From positions 2,108,001-2,172,000 of the forward strand of contig CALOCN010000014.1 in assembly GCA_942491735.1 (NCBI GenBank): a DNA stretch of 64,000 nt, in the 5' to 3' direction. The stretch is from CALOCN01 sp942491735 (GTDB lineage: Bacteria; Eisenbacteria; RBG-16-71-46; JABDJR01). The position numbers and the translations under genes are program-made. The notes beneath the pieces were generated by a model. The model was not told the origin of the DNA. It saw only the letters and a program-made list of their open reading frames with translations, and did no database searches. This document shows positions 15,569-23,116 of the stretch, piece by piece (positions within the stretch are counted from its first letter, which is position 1; the number at the start of each line of letters is the position of its first letter).

Positions 15569-16593
15569 GCCCCATCCGGTATCGGGACGCAGGGGTTGAT
15601 ATCGATGCCGGCGAGGAGGCGGTCCGGCGGATCAAGGACCATGTCCGCTCCACCTTCGGCGATCAGGTGGTGGGGGATGTCGGGGCCTTCGCCGGTCTGG
15701 TGCGCATTCCCGGCGGGGATCCCAACCGCTACCTGGTGACCAGCATCGACGGGGTGGGAACCAAGCTCAAGGTGGCCATGCTCCTCACCCGGTACGACAC
15801 GGTGGGGGAGGATCTGGTCAACCATTGCGTGGGGGACATCGCGGTCCACGGGGCGCAACCCCTCTGTTTTCTCGACTACATCGCGATGGGTCAGCTGGTC
15901 CCGGAACTGGTGGAACAGGTGGTGATCGGGGCGGCCCGAGGCTGCCGCGCCAACGGGGTGGCCCTGGTCGGCGGTGAAACGGCGGAGATGCCCGGTGTCT
16001 ACACCCCGCCCGAGTTCGACGTCGCCGGTTGCATCGTGGGCACGGTGGATCGCGATGTGTTCGTCGACGGTTCGGCGATTTCGGTGGGGGACCACCTGGT
16101 CGGGATCCGGTCCACCGGTCTGCACACCAACGGCTATTCCCTGGCTCGCAAGGTGCTCTTCGACGCGGATCCGGTGGATCCGGCCGCGCTGGTGCCCGGA
16201 ACCGGGACCTCGATCGGGGATGCGCTCCTCGCCGTGCACCGGAGTTATCTGCCCGAGCTGAGCGAGCTGCGCGGCCGCTCCAAGGGGGCGGCCCACATCA
16301 CCGGCGGGGGACTTCCCGGCAACGTGCGCCGGGTGCTGCCGCCCGGGATGGACGCGGTCATTCACCTGGACCGCTGGACGGTGCCGCCCCTGTTCCGGTT
16401 CCTGGGAGCGCGTGGCGCCGTGCCCCAGGACGATCTGTACCGTACCTTCAACATGGGGATCGGCCTGGTCGTCGCCCTCGCGCCCACGGATGCGGAGACG
16501 TTCATCGCGTCACACCCCGAGGACCGGATCGTCGTCGGTGAGGTCACACCGGGGGATGGCACGGTCCGACTGGTCGGGGAACCCCGGGCATGA
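15565..16593 (+). CDS. purM: Phosphoribosylformylglycinamidine cyclo-ligase (AIR synthase)
   Basis: 342 residues, ATG overlapping the HD-GYP stop by four bases. PurM closes the imidazole ring in step five of purine synthesis, turning FGAM into AIR with ATP. The start MSPIRYRDAGVDIDAGEEAV is the family N-terminus; DGVGTKLKVA, GDIAVHGAQPLCFLDYIA, GGETAEMPGVY and the carboxyl HITGGGLPGN are conserved PurM signatures that form the ATP- and substrate-binding grooves. Length is typical (about 345). It begins a long coupled run that later includes purB, purL, purQ, a PurS-like gene and purF, although unrelated genes separate it from them. Confidence 0.96.
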   Translation: MSPIRYRDAGVDIDAGEEAVRRIKDHVRSTFGDQVVGDVGAFAGLVRIPGGDPNRYLVTSIDGVGTKLKVAMLLTRYDTVGEDLVNHCVGDIAVHGAQPLCFLDYIAMGQLVPELVEQVVIGAARGCRANGVALVGGETAEMPGVYTPPEFDVAGCIVGTVDRDVFVDGSAISVGDHLVGIRSTGLHTNGYSLARKVLFDADPVDPAALVPGTGTSIGDALLAVHRSYLPELSELRGRSKGAAHITGGGLPGNVRRVLPPGMDAVIHLDRWTVPPLFRFLGARGAVPQDDLYRTFNMGIGLVVALAPTDAETFIASHPEDRIVVGEVTPGDGTVRLVGEPRA

Positions 16594-17603
16594 GCGACCG
16601 CGTCCGGGTCGGTATCGCGGGCGCGGGGGCCATCGCCCAGGTGGCCCATTTGCCTGCCTACGCCGGACTGCCCCGGGTGGAGATCGCCGGGCTCTGCGAC
16701 GAGGATCTGGCCAAGGCGAAACGGGTCGGGGCGAAGTACAACGTGCGGTACGTGACCGACTCCTTCCAGGAGCTGGCCGCGCGCGATGATCTCGACGCCA
16801 TCGATATCTGTCTCCCCAATCATCTCCACGCCCCCGCCACCCTCGCCGCGTTGGCCCATGGAAAACATGTCCTGTGCGAGAAGCCGTTCTCCCGCGGCAG
16901 CAGCGAAGCGGCCGCCATGGTCGAGGCGGCCCGCAAGGCGGATCGGATCCTCATGAGCGGGTTCAACAACCGCTTTCGCGAGGACGCCAACATCCTCAAG
17001 CGATTTGTCAGCGAAGGGGAGCTGGGAGAGGTGTTCTCGGTCAAGGCGGGGTGGCTCAGGACGCCCCCCACCCAGCGTCGCCCGGCCTGGCAGACCCAGA
17101 AGCGCTACGCCGGAGGAGGCGTCATCCTCGACCTCGGCGTGCAGATACTCGACCTCGCGTTGTGGTTTCTCGATACGCCCCGGGTGGTCACGGTACTCGC
17201 CGCGGCGCACCCGGTGCCGGTCGACGACCGGCTCGAGACCACCGCGACCGCGCTCCTGCGGCTGGAAGGGGGTGCGTCGATCACCCTCGAGGTGTCCTAC
17301 GGCATGCATGCCGAGAAGGAGACGGCGACCCTCGATCTCTACGGGGAACGGGGCGTCGCCCATCTGTCGCCGCCGGAGATCCTCAAGGAAATGCACGGAA
17401 GCCTGGTCAACGTGACCCCCCGACTGGGGCCGCACGGAAGCGGGTACCAGCGGTCGTACCAGAACGAGATCCGCCACTTCATCGCGTGCGTGCGATCGGG
17501 ACACTCACCGCTCTCGCCCGGTCACGATGCGGTTCAGGTGCTGCGGGTGGTCGAAGCACTGACCGAGTCCGCGGTGAGCGGCCGCGAAGTGCGTCTCAGC
17601 TAG
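16590..17603 (+). CDS. Gfo/Idh/MocA-family NAD(P)-dependent oxidoreductase
   Basis: 337 residues, overlapping purM by four bases. An N-terminal Rossmann domain (GIAGAGAIAQVAHLPAY) binds NAD(P); the EKPFSR motif carries the lysine typical of the family, which oxidises or reduces sugars and sugar nucleotides. In the carboxyl domain the usual GGxxxDxGxHxxD active-site segment reads GGVILDLGVQILDLALW, so the common catalytic His is Gln. The change suggests altered chemistry or substrate. No sugar pathway gene is adjacent: neighbours are purM and lnt. Substrate unknown. Confidence 0.86.
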   Translation: MSDRVRVGIAGAGAIAQVAHLPAYAGLPRVEIAGLCDEDLAKAKRVGAKYNVRYVTDSFQELAARDDLDAIDICLPNHLHAPATLAALAHGKHVLCEKPFSRGSSEAAAMVEAARKADRILMSGFNNRFREDANILKRFVSEGELGEVFSVKAGWLRTPPTQRRPAWQTQKRYAGGGVILDLGVQILDLALWFLDTPRVVTVLAAAHPVPVDDRLETTATALLRLEGGASITLEVSYGMHAEKETATLDLYGERGVAHLSPPEILKEMHGSLVNVTPRLGPHGSGYQRSYQNEIRHFIACVRSGHSPLSPGHDAVQVLRVVEALTESAVSGREVRLS

Positions 17604-19124
17604 GTGCTCCGCCCCGCCCTCGCCGTCCTCTCCGGTCTTCTCCTCGCGGCGGCGTTCCCGCGTTTCTACCTGGGTCTGGTCTCGGCCATCGGACTGTTGC
17701 CGCTCCTCGTCGCCATCCATCTCCCCGGGACCCCCCGTTCCGGGGCGGTGAGCCCGGGACGCGCGTTCCGGCTCGGGTATCTCACCGGCGTCGTGTTCTT
17801 TCTCGGTCTGCTCCACTGGATTCCCAGGCTTCCCCAGGAGAACGTGACCATCCCGTTCGTCATGTTCCCCGCCTTGGGGCTCATGGCGGCCTACCTGGGG
17901 ATCTACCCGGGACTGGTGGCCATGATCGGCGCCTGGGCGACCCGCCGGGGGGTTCCGCTCGGCTTCGTGGTGCCACCGTTGTGGGTACTCTTCGAGGTGG
18001 TGCGGGGAACAGGAACCTTCGGTTTTCCCTGGGGGGTGCTCGGCTATGCCATGGCCGACAACCCGCATCTCATCCAGTTCGCGTCGCTGACCGGGGTGTG
18101 GGGTGTGAGTCTCTGGTTGGCGCTGCTCGGCGGGTTGGTCCACGCCTACCTCGACCTCCGTTGGGTCTGGCCCAAGATGCTCGCTCTCGCCGGGCTCTCG
18201 CTCCTCGTCACCGTGCCCTACCTGCACGGGCGCCATGTCCTGGCCTCCCGCGAGCCGCGGGCCGCGGTGCGGGTTGGGGTGGTCCAGCCCAACGTGGGGA
18301 AGGAGAAGTGGGCGCACGGAGTGCGGGACTCGGTGGTCACCGCGCTCGTCGAGCATCACCTCGAGCTGGCCGAGTCCCAGTTCACCCGGCTCCCGGATCT
18401 GGTCATCTGGCCGGAGACCGCGGTTCCGGCCATTCTCCCCCGCGAGCTGCGCTATCTCGAGCAGATCACGGCCGCGGTCGACAGTTCCGGGGTCCCGGTC
18501 CTGGCCGGCTACCCGGACGGACATCCCCTGGAGGACGGCGGTTGGTTCATCACCAACGCGGCCGGGCTCCTCGTTCCCGGCCAGGGGATCGTGGACCAGT
18601 ACGAGAAGCGTCATCTCGTGCCGTTCAGCGAGTACTTCCCGGTCCCGTTCCTCAACCGGGTCGACTTCGGCCAGTCCAACTTCACCCCGGGCGAGGAACC
18701 GGGCGTGTTCAACCAGTTGCGGGTGCCGTTCGGGGTCCTCATCTGTTTCGAGTCCATCTTCCCCGGGCCGGCCCGCGAGCTGAGCCTCGGCGGAGCGCGC
18801 TATCTGGTGAACATCACCAACGACCAGTGGTTCGGCGACTCGGCCGCGCCGGATCAGCACTTCAAGATGAATGTGCTGCGGGTCATCGAGACCGGGATGG
18901 GAATGGCCCGGGCGGCAAACACCGGGATCTCGGCCATCCTCGACCCCTACGGCTTTCCCATGAATCGGACGGCGACCTTTGTTCCGGCCCGGTTCGTGGG
19001 TGCGGTCGAGGTGGGAACCGGTCCCACCTTCTACGTGCGGCACGGCGACTGGATCGTGTGGCTGTCGCTCGTCTGGGCCTCCCTCCTGGTCGGGACGGCC
19101 TGGATCCGGGGACGACGGGCGTGA
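17604..19124 (+). CDS. lnt: Apolipoprotein N-acyltransferase
   Basis: 506 residues; the GTG start follows the previous stop with no gap. Lnt is the inner-membrane enzyme that adds the third acyl chain to lipoproteins, which is needed for their export to the outer membrane. Six or seven N-terminal hydrophobic segments precede a periplasmic nitrilase-like domain with the catalytic triad Glu271 (WPETAVPA), Lys335 (YEKRHLVPFSEY) and Cys381 (LICFESIFPG), then a final transmembrane helix. Length and triad are normal. Together with the LolC/E and LolD genes nearby it indicates a classical lipoprotein sorting route. Confidence 0.94.
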   Translation: MLRPALAVLSGLLLAAAFPRFYLGLVSAIGLLPLLVAIHLPGTPRSGAVSPGRAFRLGYLTGVVFFLGLLHWIPRLPQENVTIPFVMFPALGLMAAYLGIYPGLVAMIGAWATRRGVPLGFVVPPLWVLFEVVRGTGTFGFPWGVLGYAMADNPHLIQFASLTGVWGVSLWLALLGGLVHAYLDLRWVWPKMLALAGLSLLVTVPYLHGRHVLASREPRAAVRVGVVQPNVGKEKWAHGVRDSVVTALVEHHLELAESQFTRLPDLVIWPETAVPAILPRELRYLEQITAAVDSSGVPVLAGYPDGHPLEDGGWFITNAAGLLVPGQGIVDQYEKRHLVPFSEYFPVPFLNRVDFGQSNFTPGEEPGVFNQLRVPFGVLICFESIFPGPARELSLGGARYLVNITNDQWFGDSAAPDQHFKMNVLRVIETGMGMARAANTGISAILDPYGFPMNRTATFVPARFVGAVEVGTGPTFYVRHGDWIVWLSLVWASLLVGTAWIRGRRA

Positions 19125-19864
19125 CCCCCTGGCGTCATCTGGATCCCCGATCCAAGACGCTGGCCGCGCTGCTGATCTGCGGCGCCCTCACCCTGGCCTC
19201 GGCGGATCGTGCGGCGTGGGGGCTCCTGCCCGCGATGCTCCTCGTCGCCACCGCCGGTCTCGATCGGCGTCGTCTCGGCGCCCTGGTGCGGGCGGTGCTC
19301 TTCCTGGGCGTGGTAGCGCTGGTCGTCAACGGCCTGCTCGTTCCCGGGGAGCGAATGGGTCCGTCCGGGCTGGGTTGGCTGCGTCCCACCCGGGAAGGGC
19401 TCCAGGTGGGCGCAACCCAGTTTCTCCGGCTGGCCGCCCTGGCCGGGGTGACCACGTGGCTCGTGGTCACCACCGGCATCCTCGATCTCGCCTCGAGCCT
19501 GGAGTGGTCGGTGCGGGGTCTCCCCGCCCTGCGGCGGCGGGTCCATGCGCTGCTCTTTCCCATCGTCCTCGCCCTGGGTTCCGTGACCGCCCTGCAGGGG
19601 GAGGCGCGACGCCTGCTGGCCGTGGATCGCCTGCGTCGGGGGCCGCGCACCGGGTTCGCCCGGGTCCGACGGGTGGCCGCGCTCGTCCCCCTGTGGCTCG
19701 TTCTCATCGTGGAACGGGCCGAGGCCCTGGCCCTCGCCCTGGAGCTTCGGGGCTACCGTCCCGGTCGGGAGCGGGGATTCGCCCGGGCGTGGCGATTCGG
19801 GGTGGGGGACTGGGCCCTGGTGACCGCGGCCGGAAGCGTGGCTTTCCTGGTTGGGGTGCCCTGA
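19121..19864 (+). CDS. ecfT: Energy-coupling factor transporter T component (EcfT/CbiQ family)
   Basis: 247 residues from a GTG overlapping the lnt stop (GTGA). EcfT is the membrane scaffold that links two EcfA ATPases to a vitamin or metal-binding S protein. The N-terminal motif LDPRSKTLAALL, hydrophobic helices, and the carboxyl coupling helix with ERAEALALALELRGY (the family's xRAxxxxxAxxxRG signature) support the call. No EcfA ATPase or S component gene is in the window, so the system is incomplete here; the partners must lie elsewhere, as happens in group II ECF transporters with a shared module. It overlaps truA by one base. Confidence 0.85.
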   Translation: MTPWRHLDPRSKTLAALLICGALTLASADRAAWGLLPAMLLVATAGLDRRRLGALVRAVLFLGVVALVVNGLLVPGERMGPSGLGWLRPTREGLQVGATQFLRLAALAGVTTWLVVTTGILDLASSLEWSVRGLPALRRRVHALLFPIVLALGSVTALQGEARRLLAVDRLRRGPRTGFARVRRVAALVPLWLVLIVERAEALALALELRGYRPGRERGFARAWRFGVGDWALVTAAGSVAFLVGVP

Positions 19865-20667
19865 TGGGGTGGCGCTATCGCCTCGACCTTCAGTACGATG
19901 GCACCGACTTTTCCGGGTGGCAGGTTCAGCCCGGTCGGCGCACGGTACAGGGTGAATTGGAGGCGGGGTTGGCCCGGATCGGCCTGCCGGTGAGGCCGGT
20001 CGGCGCAGGGCGAACCGATGCCGGAGTGCACGCGGTGGGCGCCGTGGCGCACGTGGAGGTGGACCGGGAGTGGGAGCCGGTGGATCTTGCCCGGGCTCTC
20101 GATTCGGTGACTGCATCCGATATGGAAATCCGCCGGGTCCTCCCGGTGGATTCCTCGTTTCACGCCAGATATGGGGCGATCGCGCGAACGTATGTCTATG
20201 CATTGGGGCTCAGCCCGGACAGTTTCTTTCGCAATCGCCGTTGGCAGGTCGGTGCGCTGCCGGACGGCAAGGCCGCCACGCGCGAGTTGGCCGGTCTACT
20301 CGGTGAACAGGACTTCGCTGCCTTCACCAAGACCGGCTCGGACCCCGGGACCACGCTCTGTACCCTGCATGAGGTCCGCTGGGACCGTGTGGACGGGGGC
20401 GCCCTGGTGACGGTGTCGGCCAACCGTTTTCTCTACGGCATGGTGCGCGCCCTGGTCGGAGCGCTCCTGGAGGGCCATCGCACGGGGGCGCCCGAAGGGT
20501 ATCTGGAACGCGTGCTGGCCACCGGGGACCGCGGCCGCGCCGGAGCCGCCGCTCCCGCGGGCGGCCTGTACCTGGCCCGGGTGACCTACCCCGATGACCC
20601 CGGGGAAGCGGATCCGGCGCACCGGGTGGCCCGTCTCGCCGGTCTGGGTCCCCTGGAGAGTTCATGA
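19864..20667 (+). CDS. truA: tRNA pseudouridine synthase A (positions 38-40)
   Basis: 267 residues from an ATG that overlaps the ecfT stop by one base. TruA isomerises uridine 38, 39 and 40 in the anticodon arm of many tRNAs. Catalytic Asp52 is in GAGRTDAGVHA, preceded by the DGTDFSGWQ strand, and later motifs (RYGAIARTYVYAL, FAAFTKTGSD, ANRFLYGMVRALVGALLEG) match the family. Start chosen because MGWRYRLDLQYDGTDF is the classical N-terminus. In some bacteria ecfT and truA are neighbours, as here (established pattern in Firmicutes S10-operon ends, there with ecfA genes as well). Confidence 0.95.
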   Translation: MGWRYRLDLQYDGTDFSGWQVQPGRRTVQGELEAGLARIGLPVRPVGAGRTDAGVHAVGAVAHVEVDREWEPVDLARALDSVTASDMEIRRVLPVDSSFHARYGAIARTYVYALGLSPDSFFRNRRWQVGALPDGKAATRELAGLLGEQDFAAFTKTGSDPGTTLCTLHEVRWDRVDGGALVTVSANRFLYGMVRALVGALLEGHRTGAPEGYLERVLATGDRGRAGAAAPAGGLYLARVTYPDDPGEADPAHRVARLAGLGPLESS

Positions 20668-21812
20668 GATCACTGCTGGTGGGGATCCTTCTGGGGGGCG
20701 TTCTGGTGGCGGGAGTGCTCCTGTGGGGGCAGCGCACCCGCGAGCCTCAGGCCACGAAGCCGGGGGTCTCCCTGGCCGTGTCCCGTAGCACCGCGCTGGT
20801 CCGTGCGGCCGAGGAGGTGGGCTCGTCCGTGGTCGGGGTGATCACGCTGGAAACCCGCAGCCTCACCGGTTCGGACCTCAGCCAGCAGTTCTTCCGGCGG
20901 TTCTTTCCCGACATGCAGGGGAGCGGGAACCAGGTATCGCGCATCGGCTCGGGGATCGTGCTCGACTCGCGCGGCTATTTTCTCACCAACCACCATCTGG
21001 TGGCCGACGCGGACCGCATCTGGGTGCGTCTTTCCGACGGCCTGGAGTACGAGGTGGAGCGGGTGGGGAGCGATCCGACCTACGACCTCGCGGTGATCCG
21101 CACCGTGGATTCGGGGGGAGAGTCGTTCGTGACCTCGCCGGTCAACCTCTCCGGGGATCTCATGGTGGGGGAATGGGTGGTGGCCCTGGGGAACCCGTAC
21201 GGGAACTACATCGACGACCCGCGTCCTTCGGTGACGGTGGGGGTGATCAGCGGAATCCACCGGGACGTGAAACTCTCGGATGGCGCCGCCATCTACAAGG
21301 ACATGATCCAGACCGACGCGGCGATCAACCCGGGGAACTCCGGCGGTCCGCTGGTCAACGCGGCGGGCGAGGTGATCGGGATCAACACCTTCATCCTGAC
21401 CCAGGGGGGCGGGTCCATGGGACTCGGATTCGCCATTCCCATCGAGACCGCGATCGAGGTGGCGGGTGAACTCATCCGGCACGGGCGGGTGCGGGACGTC
21501 TGGATCGGGATCGCGGTGCAGCCGCTCAACCCGGCCCTGGCCAACCAGCTCGGGACCCGGGATCAACGCGGCCTCGTGGTGTGGAGTCTCGAGGGAGGAT
21601 CCCCGGCGGAGCGCGCCGGGATCCGGTTGGGGGACCTCATCCGCGCGGTCAACGGGGAACCGGTGACCAGTGCCCGGGACGCACGTCGTTCCATTTTCGG
21701 GGCGCGGGTCGAGGACACCATCGTGTTCACGGTGGAACGGCACGGCGAGCTCGCCGACGTGCCGGTACGACTCGAAGAGATTCCGGGTCAGACCCGGGGA
21801 GGCCGTCCGTGA
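20664..21812 (+). CDS. HtrA/Deg-family serine protease with one PDZ domain
   Basis: 382 residues, overlapping truA by four bases. Residues 4-21 are a hydrophobic signal or anchor, so the protease faces the periplasm. The trypsin-like domain has the triad His111 (LTNHHLV), Asp141 (YDLAVI) and Ser226 (NPGNSGGPL). A single PDZ domain follows at about 280-375 (GLVVWSLEGGSPAERAGI). One PDZ and the N-terminal anchor make it DegS-like in layout, but it may equally be a general periplasmic quality-control protease. No sigma-E or RseA gene is nearby. Confidence 0.92.
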   Translation: MRSLLVGILLGGVLVAGVLLWGQRTREPQATKPGVSLAVSRSTALVRAAEEVGSSVVGVITLETRSLTGSDLSQQFFRRFFPDMQGSGNQVSRIGSGIVLDSRGYFLTNHHLVADADRIWVRLSDGLEYEVERVGSDPTYDLAVIRTVDSGGESFVTSPVNLSGDLMVGEWVVALGNPYGNYIDDPRPSVTVGVISGIHRDVKLSDGAAIYKDMIQTDAAINPGNSGGPLVNAAGEVIGINTFILTQGGGSMGLGFAIPIETAIEVAGELIRHGRVRDVWIGIAVQPLNPALANQLGTRDQRGLVVWSLEGGSPAERAGIRLGDLIRAVNGEPVTSARDARRSIFGARVEDTIVFTVERHGELADVPVRLEEIPGQTRGGRP

Positions 21813-23116
21813 TTGACCGGTATTCACGCCCGGAGATGACCCGGCTCTGGTCCGAGGAAGAGAAGTTCGGGGTCTGGCTCGAGGTCGAACTGGCCGCGGT
21901 GGAGGCGCTGGAGCGCGCCGAGATCGCGCCGCCGGGAACGGCGAAGGCCATCCGGGCCGGGGCCCGGATCGATCCGGCCCGGGTCATCGAGCTGGACAAC
22001 GTGCTCAAGCACGATGTCATCGCCTTCCTGACCTCGGTGTCGGAGAACCTGGGGGACGAGAGCCGCTGGCTGCACTACGGCCTCACCTCCTCCGATCTGC
22101 TGGACACCGCGCTTGCCCTGCGGTTGCGTCGGTCGTCCATGCTGATCCTGGGCGGGTTGCGGGATCTGAGCGCGGTGGTCAAGGTCCAGGCGTTGCGCTA
22201 TCGCGACGTGCCCATGATCGGTCGCACCCACGGGGTGCACGCGGAGCCCATGACCTTCGGTCTCAAGCTCCTGGGCTGGTACACCGAGCTCTGCCGTCAC
22301 GAGGACCGGTTGCTGGAAGCCGCGGCCGGGATCTCGGTGGGGGCCATCTCCGGTGCGGTGGGGACGTTCAGCCATCTGGACCCGGAGATCGAGGCGTACG
22401 TCTGTCACCGTCTGGGACTGGCCGCGGCGCCGGTCTCGACCCAGATCATCCAGCGGGATCGTCACGCCGCCCTCGTCGGCACCCTGGCCAACCTGTCCGC
22501 GTCCCTGGAGAAGTTCTCGACCGAGATCCGTCATCTCCAGCGCACCGAGGTCCTGGAGGCCTGGGAACCGTTCAGCAAGGGGCAGAAGGGATCGAGTTCC
22601 ATGCCCCACAAACGGAACCCCATCACCTGCGAGCGGGTGACCGGTCTGGCCCGTATCGTCCGCGGCAACGCCCTGGCCGCCCTCGAGAACGTGGCCCTGT
22701 GGCACGAACGGGACATCAGCCACTCCTCGGCCGAACGCATGATCTTTCCCGACACCTTCGGCCTCGTCGACTACCAGCTCCACCTCATGGTCGGCGTGGT
22801 GCGGGATCTCGGCGTGGATCCGGAGCGCATGCGGACCAACCTCGATCTGACCGGAGGCATGGTCTACTCGCAGCGGCTCATGCTCGCGCTCACCGAACGC
22901 GGGATGCGTCGGGAGGACGCCTACGCCATCGTGCAGGGACACGCCCTGGAAGCCTGGGAGGGAGGCGCCCGGTTCGAGGATCGGGTGCGCGGTGATGCCA
23001 GGGTGAGCGACGTGATGAGCAGGGAAGAGATCGACTTCGCCTTCGATGTGCGACACAACCTGCGCAACGTCCAGCGTATCTTCGAGCGGGTGCTCGGCGC
23101 GGAGGCAGGACAATGA
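21809..23116 (+). CDS. purB: Adenylosuccinate lyase
   Basis: 435 residues from GTG 21809 (GTGA overlap with htrA), chosen because VIDRYSRPEMTRLWSEEEKF is the family N-terminus. PurB cleaves SAICAR to AICAR and adenylosuccinate to AMP, releasing fumarate in both cases. The fumarase/aspartase-superfamily signature SSMPHKRNP (starting near residue 263) carries the catalytic loop; GRTHGVHAEPMTFG and LTSSDLLDTA form the rest of the active site. Length is typical for the short bacterial form. It begins the main purine block of this window. Confidence 0.96.
   Translation: MIDRYSRPEMTRLWSEEEKFGVWLEVELAAVEALERAEIAPPGTAKAIRAGARIDPARVIELDNVLKHDVIAFLTSVSENLGDESRWLHYGLTSSDLLDTALALRLRRSSMLILGGLRDLSAVVKVQALRYRDVPMIGRTHGVHAEPMTFGLKLLGWYTELCRHEDRLLEAAAGISVGAISGAVGTFSHLDPEIEAYVCHRLGLAAAPVSTQIIQRDRHAALVGTLANLSASLEKFSTEIRHLQRTEVLEAWEPFSKGQKGSSSMPHKRNPITCERVTGLARIVRGNALAALENVALWHERDISHSSAERMIFPDTFGLVDYQLHLMVGVVRDLGVDPERMRTNLDLTGGMVYSQRLMLALTERGMRREDAYAIVQGHALEAWEGGARFEDRVRGDARVSDVMSREEIDFAFDVRHNLRNVQRIFERVLGAEAGQ

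Noticed and set aside
16874..19120. Long plus-strand frame running into ecfT
   Set aside because: Only the last 247 codons (from GTG 19121) form EcfT. The upstream part lies out of frame across the oxidoreductase gene and lnt and is Arg/Pro/Gly-rich noise.
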